Assembly (NCBI GenBank): GCA_964384675.1
Contig: CAYLNK010000011.1
Coordinates: 1 to 44,846 of the forward strand
Reading direction: 5' to 3'
DNA length: 44,846 nucleotides
DNA from: CAYLNK01 sp964384675
GTDB lineage: Bacteria > Acidobacteriota > Thermoanaerobaculia > UBA5066
The position numbers and the translations under genes are program-made. Shown here one piece after another: positions 38,914 through 44,846 of the stretch (positions are counted from its first letter, which is position 1; each line of letters opens with the position of its first letter). The notes beneath the pieces are model-generated. The model saw nothing but the letters and a program-made list of their open reading frames with translations. It searched no databases and was not told the DNA's origin.

Positions 38914-40278
38914 CTACCTCATCCCGCCGCGAGGCCCTCCGCCACCGCCCATCGGTGGCCGGGAGCTCGAGGCGTCGCCCGCCCGGGCGGTGACGAGACC
39001 CACGACGATCTCGTCCCCTTCCTTCAGCTCGTCCGATTCGATCGCCGTGAAGTTGCCGTCGGTCAGCAGAGTCTTCACCTTGACCACCTTGAGCTTTCCG
39101 CCCGGCACCTCGACGTGGACGGTGCCCGTCCCGCGGGAGCCGCCTCCGCTTCCCGGCCGTCCTCCCCCATTCCAGGCACCCGCGCCCCCGCGGCCACGCC
39201 CACCCTCGGGACCGCCCGAGCCACCGCCGCGCCGTCCCTGCCCCTCGGCCGGACGGGCATCGGGTCCCGTCGCCGGCGCCGAGGCGGTGGGCGCGGGGGT
39301 TGCCGCCGGCACCGCTTTCTCGTCCGCCTGGCCGGCCGGCTTCTTCTCGGTCTTCAGGAGGTCGTCGGGAGCGGGCTTGAAGCGAAGCGCGGCGTTCGGC
39401 ACCCGGAGCGCGTCGGGCCGCCGGTCGACGGGGATCTGCACGTTCGCGGTCATCCCGGGCTTGAGGCGCCCCTCCGGGTTCTCGACGTCCAGCAGCACGG
39501 GATAGGTCACGACGTTCTGGACCGTCTGCGGGGAGAGGCGGATCTGCGAGACCAGCCCGGCGAACGGCCGGTCGGGGAACGCGTCGACGCTGAAGGAGGC
39601 GCGCTGCGCGATCTTGACCCGTCCGATGTCGGCCTCGTCGATGTTCGTGAGGACCTGCATCTTGGTGAGGTCCTGGGCGATCGTGAAGAGCGTGGGGGCC
39701 TGGAACGACGCGGCGACGGTCTGCCCGATGTCGTACTGGCGGTCGACCACCACGCCGTCGATCGGCGAGGTGATCCGCGTGTAGGCGAGGTTGGTCATCG
39801 CCTGCTTGAGCGCGGCGCTCGACTGCTCGACGGAGGCGGCGGCCGAGTCCCGGTTCGCGAGGGCGGTGTCGAGCTCCGCCTTGGAGAGGAGCTGGGCTCC
39901 GTTCAGGCTCCGGGCGCGGGTGTAGGCCACCTCGGCGTTCCGGAGCTCCACCTTCGACTTCTCGACGTCGGCCTTCCGCTGGTCGACCGAGGCCTGGAAC
40001 GGAGTCGGGTCGAGCTCGGCCAGGAGCTGGCCCTTCTTCACCTCCGAGTTGAAATCGACGTAGAGCCTCGAGATGATCCCCGAGACCTGGCTGCCGACCT
40101 TCACCGTGATCACCGCCGATAGGGTCCCTGCTGCGGTGACCGTCGCCACCACGTCGCCGCGGTCGAGCTTCTCCTTGCGGTATTTCGGCTCGTTCGACGA
40201 CTTCCGCGCCAGCAGCGTCCATCCGCCCACCCCGGCGGCCACGACGACGGCTCCGACGATCCATCCCGATTTCGACAT
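38914..40278 (-). CDS. MacA/HlyD-type periplasmic adaptor protein
   Basis: 454 residues. A membrane anchor lies at about 7-25 (WIVGAVVVAAGVGGWTLLA). The lipoyl-like half motifs are VKVGSQVSGIISRLYVDFNS near 61 and ITSPIDGVVVDRQYDIGQTV near 165; a coiled-coil hairpin spans about 95-155, and a beta-barrel domain follows. After about residue 275 there is an unusual low-complexity insertion: a Lys/Pro/Ala-rich stretch and a Gly/Arg-rich tract to about 385 before the membrane-proximal end. It couples the MacB-like transporter to the outer-membrane exit duct. A GAGAGG sequence precedes the ATG. No TolC gene is in the window; the next gene upstream is a beta-barrel-like protein instead. Confidence 0.9.
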   Translation of the reverse strand: MSKSGWIVGAVVVAAGVGGWTLLARKSSNEPKYRKEKLDRGDVVATVTAAGTLSAVITVKVGSQVSGIISRLYVDFNSEVKKGQLLAELDPTPFQASVDQRKADVEKSKVELRNAEVAYTRARSLNGAQLLSKAELDTALANRDSAAASVEQSSAALKQAMTNLAYTRITSPIDGVVVDRQYDIGQTVAASFQAPTLFTIAQDLTKMQVLTNIDEADIGRVKIAQRASFSVDAFPDRPFAGLVSQIRLSPQTVQNVVTYPVLLDVENPEGRLKPGMTANVQIPVDRRPDALRVPNAALRFKPAPDDLLKTEKKPAGQADEKAVPAATPAPTASAPATGPDARPAEGQGRRGGGSGGPEGGRGRGGAGAWNGGGRPGSGGGSRGTGTVHVEVPGGKLKVVKVKTLLTDGNFTAIESDELKEGDEIVVGLVTARAGDASSSRPPMGGGGGPRGGMR

Positions 40279-40334
40279 TCAGACCTCTCCCGCGAAGAAC
40301 GGACGTCCCAGGCCCCCGGAGGATGACAGGTCTC

Positions 40335-41354
40335 TCAGAAAGAGAGGGCGAGCCCCAGCTGCACCGCGTTGAAAGCCCTGGCCTCACCGCCCGTCCGGAG
40401 GCGGCGAGCCTGCAGCTCGACGGTACCCGAGATCCACCTCTTCGGCGACCAGGTGACGGCGATCTGGTGCAGCCGCTCCCCCGTGTCGAGTCCCCGGAAG
40501 CGCCACTCGCTGTACACGTACCGGTAGACCGTGTTCGGGAACTCGGCCCGGAGGCCCGCCAGGAGGGCCCGCGCTCCCCCGTAGTCGAGCCGGACGGGGC
40601 CTTCCTCGCCGTCCCGGTAGAGCCCCTGCACGAAGGCGAAGATGGGCCCGAACGAGGCCGTGAGGTCGAGGCCCACGTCGGTGCGGCGAAACTCGCCGTT
40701 CCCCTCGCGGACGATCCGGGCCGTCTCCAGGGAGAGGCCCGGCCGCACCGTCGTGAGCCCCTGGTTCAGCAGGTAGCTTCCCCGCGCGGCGAGACCGTCC
40801 CGGAGCGAGGCGTCGGGATCGGACTCGACCCCCCGGCCTTCCTCCTCCCAGCCGACGTGGTCGTTCCGCCCGAGGTACGAGGCCGTCACGTCCAGGGTGT
40901 TCCAGCCGATCCTCTCCGAGCGGGTCCAGGCGACCCCCCAGTCCGGGTTCCGCGTCACGCCGTTGCGGGAGAAGAGCGTCCCGCCGAGCGTCTCGTCGGC
41001 CAGTCCGAACGCTCGCTGGAGCTTCCCCACGCGCAGCTCTCCGCCCAGGAGCGCGGCGAAGCCGTACCCCTCCTCCAGCCAGAAGGAGCCTCGGTAGTAC
41101 GGGCGGAACTTCCCCTCGCGCCCCCGCAGCTCGGCGCGCGCCCCGAAGCCGTCCCGCGCCCACTCGGCCCGGACCGACGCGTAGTACAGCTCGGGAGTCC
41201 GGTCGTCCCGGTCGCGGAGAGGCTCGAGGTCGGAGAGGACGACGCCGACGGTGACCGCCGGAGCCCCCGCCGCGGACGGGGCCGTGGCGGGCTCGTCCGC
41301 GAGCGACCGATCCACGGCGAGGAGGAGGACGAGGAGCGTGAGACCGGTTCGCAA
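40335..41354 (-). CDS. predicted outer-membrane beta-barrel protein
   Basis: 339 residues with a TTG start. Residues 1-19 form a signal peptide ending SLA. The mature part alternates aromatic and polar residues in many short strands (LYYASVRAEWAR, RPYYRGSFWLEEGYGFAALLGG, RIGWNTLDVTASYLGR) and closes with LGLALSF, a C-terminal phenylalanine typical of outer-membrane barrels. No specific porin family is recognised. It lies 56 bp upstream of the MacA-like gene on the same strand, so it may be the outer-membrane part of this export system or an independent channel. A TATCAT -10-like box lies 9 nt before the TTG, overlapping the promoter of the divergent peptidase gene. Confidence 0.72.
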   Translation of the reverse strand: MRTGLTLLVLLLAVDRSLADEPATAPSAAGAPAVTVGVVLSDLEPLRDRDDRTPELYYASVRAEWARDGFGARAELRGREGKFRPYYRGSFWLEEGYGFAALLGGELRVGKLQRAFGLADETLGGTLFSRNGVTRNPDWGVAWTRSERIGWNTLDVTASYLGRNDHVGWEEEGRGVESDPDASLRDGLAARGSYLLNQGLTTVRPGLSLETARIVREGNGEFRRTDVGLDLTASFGPIFAFVQGLYRDGEEGPVRLDYGGARALLAGLRAEFPNTVYRYVYSEWRFRGLDTGERLHQIAVTWSPKRWISGTVELQARRLRTGGEARAFNAVQLGLALSF

Positions 41355-41359
41355 GCCGC

Positions 41360-41372
41360 CCGTATGATACGG
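41360..41372. promoter_or_regulatory. palindromic divergent promoter CCGTATGATACGG
   Basis: This exact palindrome contains TATGAT on the plus strand (41363-41368) and TATCAT on the minus strand (41364-41369), two overlapping -10-like boxes for divergent genes. The minus-strand box is 9 nt from the TTG start. The 13-bp symmetry may also be a regulator site. Confidence 0.5.
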
Positions 41373-41386
41373 ACGAGGGGGACCGA

Positions 41387-42673
41387 ATCCGCGAGCTACC
41401 GTTCGACATCCCGTTCCGGCTGGCGACGCTCACGAACGGCCTGCGGGTCGTCGCGGCACCCCAGCCCGGCATTCCCGTCGTCACCGTCGACGTCACCTAC
41501 GACGTGGGAAGCCGCAACGAGCCCCCCGGCCAGACCGGCTTCGCGCACCTCTTCGAGCACCTCATGTTCGAGGGGTCCGAGAACGTCGGCAAGGGAGAGC
41601 ACTTCCGGCTGATCGCCGAGGCGGGCGGCGCGATGAACGGGACCACATCGGAGGACCGGACCAACTACTACGAGACCCTGCCCTCCGAATGGCTCGACCT
41701 GGGGCTCTTCCTCGAGGCCGACCGGATGCGGGCTCTCTCGCTCTCCCAGGAGAAGCTCGACAACCAGCGTGAGGCCGTGAAGGAGGAGAAGCGGCTGCGC
41801 GTGGACAACCAGCCGTACGCCTCCTCCTTCGAGACCGCCGACGCGCTCGCCTACGACGCGTTCGCCTACAAGCACCCCGTGATCGGCTCGATGGAGGACC
41901 TCGATGCCGCGTCGATCGACGACGCGCGCGAGTTCTACCGGCGCTATTACGCGCCGGGGAACGCGCTCCTGTGCCTGGTCGGAGACCTCGACCCGGACGA
42001 GGCGATCGATCGCGCGAGCGCCGCCTTCGCGGACGCCCCGGCACGCGAGCTGCCGCCCGCCGTCACCGTCGTCGAGCCCGAGCCGAGGGCCGAGCGGCGG
42101 GCCCACGTCGACGACCCGCACGCCGCCGTGCCGGGGCTCCATCTGAACTTCAAGCTGCCCGATAGGCGGCATCCCGACCTGACCGCGCTCGCCTTCCTGG
42201 AAAAGGTGCTCGGTGGCGGCGAGACGGGACGCCTCTGGAGACGGCTGGTGAAGGACGACGAGCTCGCCCTCTCGCTCTCGATCCACGTCGACGAGCGGCG
42301 GGGGCCCTCGCTCTTCCGCTTCTTCGCGCTCGCCCGCCCGGGGATCGGCCTGGAGCGCCTCGAGACGGAGATCCTCGCCGATCTCGCCCGTGTCGCCGCC
42401 GAGGGTCCATCGGTCCGCGAGATGGACCGGGTCCGACGGATGGTCCTCTCGGACGTGGTGAGGATGACCCAGACGACCCAGGCGATCGCCTTCCTCCTGT
42501 CGGAGTACGCGCTCTACGACGGCGACGCGGCCCTCTGGAGATCCGATCTCGAGGCCCTCCTCGACCTCGACGCGGCAACGGTGCGTGATGCGGCGGGGCG
42601 CGCCTTCACCGAGGCCCGGCGCTCCATCGTGACCGTGACCCCGGCACCAGTCGCCCACGCGGAGGGACCGTGA
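41387..42673 (+). CDS. M16 family zinc peptidase, catalytic member of a pair
   Basis: About 428 residues if translation begins near 41387. The first canonical start in frame is the GTG at 41504, but the sequence before it is clearly the family's first strand (FRLATLTNGLRVVAAPQPG), so the true start lies upstream; only ATC, CTG or ACG codons are available. The zinc site is HLFEH (inverted HxxEH) in TGFAHLFEHLMFEG, with the third ligand in NQREAVKEEKR, and the active-site neighbourhood NGTTSEDRTNYYE is intact. It ends in a GTGA overlap with the second M16 gene. Such pairs form heterodimeric peptidases in the periplasm or cytosol; no signal peptide is seen here. An indel in a G run at 41377-41381 is an alternative explanation for the missing start. 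Confidence 0.85.
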   Translation: MRELPFDIPFRLATLTNGLRVVAAPQPGIPVVTVDVTYDVGSRNEPPGQTGFAHLFEHLMFEGSENVGKGEHFRLIAEAGGAMNGTTSEDRTNYYETLPSEWLDLGLFLEADRMRALSLSQEKLDNQREAVKEEKRLRVDNQPYASSFETADALAYDAFAYKHPVIGSMEDLDAASIDDAREFYRRYYAPGNALLCLVGDLDPDEAIDRASAAFADAPARELPPAVTVVEPEPRAERRAHVDDPHAAVPGLHLNFKLPDRRHPDLTALAFLEKVLGGGETGRLWRRLVKDDELALSLSIHVDERRGPSLFRFFALARPGIGLERLETEILADLARVAAEGPSVREMDRVRRMVLSDVVRMTQTTQAIAFLLSEYALYDGDAALWRSDLEALLDLDAATVRDAAGRAFTEARRSIVTVTPAPVAHAEGP

Positions 42674-44025
42674 AGGCGCCGCCCGGTCCCGGACCCGCTC
42701 CGCCGTTCGGGACGCCGGACTTCCTCGAGGTCCGGCTGTCGAACGGGTTGACGGTCCGTGCCGCGCGCTGGGGGAAGCGTCCCGTGGCCCAGATGGCGCT
42801 CCTCTTCCCGGGTGCGGGAAGCGCCGCCGATCCGGCTGGCCTGGAGGGGACCGCCGAGATCACGGCCGAGTCGTTCCTCGGGGGCACCGCCGGGCGCTCG
42901 GCGCGGGAGCTGGCCGAGGCGATCGACGACCTCGCCGCCGGTCTCGACGTCTCGGCCGGGATCGACTCCGCCGTCGCGAGACTCACCCTGCTCGAGGACG
43001 ACGTCGAGGCCGGTCTCCGGCTCCTGCGCGAGGTCCTGACCGCTCCGTCGTTCCCGATCGACGAGGTGGAGAAGAGCCGGCGCCGGCAGATCGACCTGCT
43101 CGAGGAGCAGCGCTCCGAGCCGGACTTCCTGGCCCGCGAGCGCCTCCTCGACAGGCTCTATCCCGGCCACCCGTACGGCCGGCTGGCCGCGAGCGCCACG
43201 GGGCTCGCGAACCTGACGCGCGACGACGTGGTGCGCTTCTACCGGGCGCGCTTCACCTTCGCGGGCGCCACGCTCATCCTCGTCGGCACCGCCGCCCCCG
43301 AGAGCCTCGTGGAGGCGGCCGCCGCCGTGTTCGGATCGGCCCGGCTGGAGACGGACGGAACGGTGCCGCTGCTGGCTCCCCCTCCGCCGGCGGTGGCCGG
43401 CTTCACGCTCCACCTCGTCCACCGGCCCGGCTCGGTCCAGACGAATCTCCTGTTCGCGCGGCCCGCCATCCGGCGGAGCGATCCGCTCCACACCACCGCG
43501 ATCGTGGCCAACCAGTCTCTCGGCGGGGGGCCGTCGTCGCGCCTCTTCTCGGTCCTGCGCGAGGAGCGCGGCCTCACCTACGGCGCCTATTCGTCGCTGA
43601 CGCCGCGCCGGGTGGCGGGCCACTTCGGCGCGTCGATCGACTGCCGGACCGAGGTCACCGGGGAGGCGCTGTCCGGACTGCTCGGGCTCATCCGCGACTA
43701 CGCGCGCGAGGGCCCCGCGGTCGAGGAGCACGTGCGGTCGCGCCGCTACCTCTCCGGTTCCTACACGCTCGGCCGCGAGACGCCCGGCATGATCGTGCAG
43801 GACGAGGTGACCCGCTGCCTCCACGGGCTCGCGGACGACGAGTGGTCCGCGTGGCGCGATCGCGTGGCCGCCGTGACCCGCGAGGAGGCGGCCGACGTCG
43901 CCGCTCGCCTCTTCACCCCGTCGGTCGGGATCCTCGCCGCGGTCGGCGACGCCGCCCGGATCCGCTCGATCCTGGAGTCGCACGGGGATACGACGCTCTG
44001 GGACGCCGACGGTCCGCGGACGTGA
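42670..44025 (+). CDS. M16 family protein, non-catalytic partner
   Basis: 451 residues with GTG start, overlapping the first M16 gene by 4 bp. The fold segments are present (EVRLSNGLTVRAARWGKRPVA, VQTNLLFARPAIRR, GGGPSSRLFSVLREERGLTYG), and the last of these is the M16 C-terminal R/Y motif that binds substrate. The position of the HxxEH motif is replaced by GLEGTAEITAESFLGG, with no histidines, so zinc binding is lost. It should act as the substrate-binding half of a heterodimer with the upstream protein, as in mitochondrial processing peptidase and related bacterial pairs. Confidence 0.88.
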   Translation: MKAPPGPGPAPPFGTPDFLEVRLSNGLTVRAARWGKRPVAQMALLFPGAGSAADPAGLEGTAEITAESFLGGTAGRSARELAEAIDDLAAGLDVSAGIDSAVARLTLLEDDVEAGLRLLREVLTAPSFPIDEVEKSRRRQIDLLEEQRSEPDFLARERLLDRLYPGHPYGRLAASATGLANLTRDDVVRFYRARFTFAGATLILVGTAAPESLVEAAAAVFGSARLETDGTVPLLAPPPPAVAGFTLHLVHRPGSVQTNLLFARPAIRRSDPLHTTAIVANQSLGGGPSSRLFSVLREERGLTYGAYSSLTPRRVAGHFGASIDCRTEVTGEALSGLLGLIRDYAREGPAVEEHVRSRRYLSGSYTLGRETPGMIVQDEVTRCLHGLADDEWSAWRDRVAAVTREEAADVAARLFTPSVGILAAVGDAARIRSILESHGDTTLWDADGPRT

Positions 44026-44029
44026 GCTC

Positions 44030-44089
44030 GGGGTCAGGTCTCGATTCTCAATTCTAGGCGGCTAGAATTGAGAATCGAGACCTGACCCC
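44030..44089. repeat. perfect 28-bp inverted repeat (REP/BIME-like)
   Basis: Arms at 44030-44057 and 44062-44089 are exactly complementary over 28 bp with the 4-nt centre GCGG. The outer end is GGGGTCAGGTCTCGATTCTC. The A/T-rich inner part is unlike the surroundings. The minus-strand membrane protein ends inside it: its stop codon is the first triplet of the right arm, and the last residues (about LDSQF and before) are encoded by the arm. Similar motifs are dispersed in several bacterial genomes near REP-associated transposases, by memory rather than by search. Confidence 0.85.
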
Positions 44090-44846
44090 TCCGGCAGCGC
44101 CATCCGGGTGCGACGTGCCTCGAGAAGCCGGCGGATCCGGGTCCGGAAGGTCAGGACCTCCAGCTGGCGCAGCCGCTCGGCCTGGCCGCTCCGGCGCCGC
44201 TGCTGCTGCCGCGCGACCGCCAGCAGGAGCGCGCTCCTGACGTATTCGCGACGCTCGTCGCGGCGGCCGAACGACTTCTCCCGGCGCCGCCGCCAGGGGC
44301 TGCCGAGGATGGCCGCGTCGGCCTCGGGCAGGAGGCCGAGCCGCACCTCCTCGGCCAGCTCGCGCCGGACCCGCCACAGCTCTCCGAGGATCGCCGGCAC
44401 GAACGCGAGCATCGCGAGGAGTGCCGCGAACGACGGGGGAAGCCACCGGCCCTGCCGGTGGAGCCACGGCGATGCCGCGGTCAGACCGCCCGCCAGCGCG
44501 GCAGGCAGGATCACGGCACCGGCCCAGAGCAACGCTCGGCGCGCGCCGGCCTCGGCGTTCGCCCGGGACCCGTCGGCCGCGAAGAGCGCGAGGGCGGCGA
44601 GAAGGACGAGCACCTCGGTGGCGACGCCTAGCGCCGATCCGCCGGGCCGGGTCACGGCGGCCACCGCCACGACGGGAATCGCGAGCCAGAGAGCGGATCC
44701 GGCGGCCTCTCCGACCAGGGGGGGCCAGGTGGCGGCGAGGGTCACCGCGGCAGCCCCGGTCAGCACGACGACCGCGGAGGCGACACGGCCCGCGGACGGC
44801 TCACCGCGCGGCCGGCCTATCAGCGGATGATGCAGAAGGATGCGGC
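44062..44846 (-). CDS. membrane protein of unknown function, 5' end cut by window edge
   Basis: The frame stays open to the right edge, so the gene is probably partial; a GTG at 44766 is a possible internal start giving 234 residues. Hydrophobic segments from that GTG lie near 2-18, 25-38, 48-63, 80-98 and 110-127, followed by a basic cytosolic tail (SPWRRRREKSF, RRDERREY, RQQQRRRSGQ). I do not recognise the family. The C-terminal residues SGLDSQF are encoded by an inverted repeat, which suggests that insertion of the repeat replaced the original stop codon. It converges with the M16 pair. Confidence 0.6.
   Translation of the reverse strand, partial: RILLHHPLIGRPRGEPSAGRVASAVVVLTGAAAVTLAATWPPLVGEAAGSALWLAIPVVAVAAVTRPGGSALGVATEVLVLLAALALFAADGSRANAEAGARRALLWAGAVILPAALAGGLTAASPWLHRQGRWLPPSFAALLAMLAFVPAILGELWRVRRELAEEVRLGLLPEADAAILGSPWRRRREKSFGRRDERREYVRSALLLAVARQQQRRRSGQAERLRQLEVLTFRTRIRRLLEARRTRMALPEGSGLDSQF

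Noticed and set aside
36953..40387. Single minus-strand frame of 1144 codons
   Set aside because: Only its last 408 codons, the permease, show protein character. The rest is an out-of-frame reading of the ATPase and adaptor genes.

Overview
This window is a gene-dense, very GC-rich stretch of chromosome from a diderm (Gram-negative type) bacterium. The outer-membrane evidence is direct: lpxA, lpxD, fabZ, bamA, a Skp/OmpH chaperone, LolC and LolD type lipoprotein transport genes and a MacAB-type pump all lie here. A large Ser/Thr kinase, an M61 peptidase, an EF-G-like paralogue, an ECF sigma/anti-sigma pair, frequent GTG/TTG starts and many GC-rich intergenic repeats fit an uncultured Acidobacteriota lineage (a Thermoanaerobaculia-like member is my best guess). 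That placement is inference from gene style, not a search result.

Layout. 1-4.2 kb: end of a SpoIID-like gene, an M61 peptidase and an alpha/beta hydrolase, then a hairpin repeat array carrying a small inserted element. 4.2-6.4 kb: lexA divergent from an ECF sigma/anti-sigma pair, with palindromes between them. 6.5-8.4 kb: a 61-bp repeat array, an enoyl-CoA hydratase and its overlapping TetR regulator, and tRNA-Pro(CGG). 8.4-14 kb: gamma-glutamyltransferase overlapping a transmembrane Ser/Thr kinase that seems to start at CTG, then a divergent secreted protein. 14.1-16.2 kb: an EF-G-like GTPase. 16.4-28.3 kb: one long minus-strand cluster for the cell envelope, transcribed lysS, lolC, lolD, clpC, bamA, skp, lpxD, fabZ, lpxA. 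28.3-34 kb: an unrecognised 561-residue protein divergent from hpt-ridA, threonine aldolase with a small membrane protein, a metallo-beta-lactamase-fold hydrolase and a cysteine-rich Fe-S protein. 34-41.4 kb: a 68-bp repeat array, then (transcribed right to left) a beta-barrel-like protein, MacA-like, MacB-like ATPase and permease, and a hybrid-domain sensor kinase. 41.4-44.8 kb: a pair of M16 peptidases, a perfect 28-bp inverted repeat and a partial membrane protein.

The most unusual feature is the 3'-end architecture. Four unrelated tandem repeat families (periods about 58, 61, 78 and 68 bp) each carry one strong GC hairpin per unit, and each array sits directly against the stop codon of a minus-strand gene (lexA, the hydratase, bamA, the sensor kinase). 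Single hairpins sit equally close to the stops of lpxA and the 561-residue gene. One array is interrupted by a 283-bp MITE-like element with 28-bp terminal inverted repeats and a 5-bp target duplication. A second theme is very short divergent promoter regions (30-32 bp between start codons) with -10-like boxes 7-9 nt from several starts, suggesting leaderless mRNAs.
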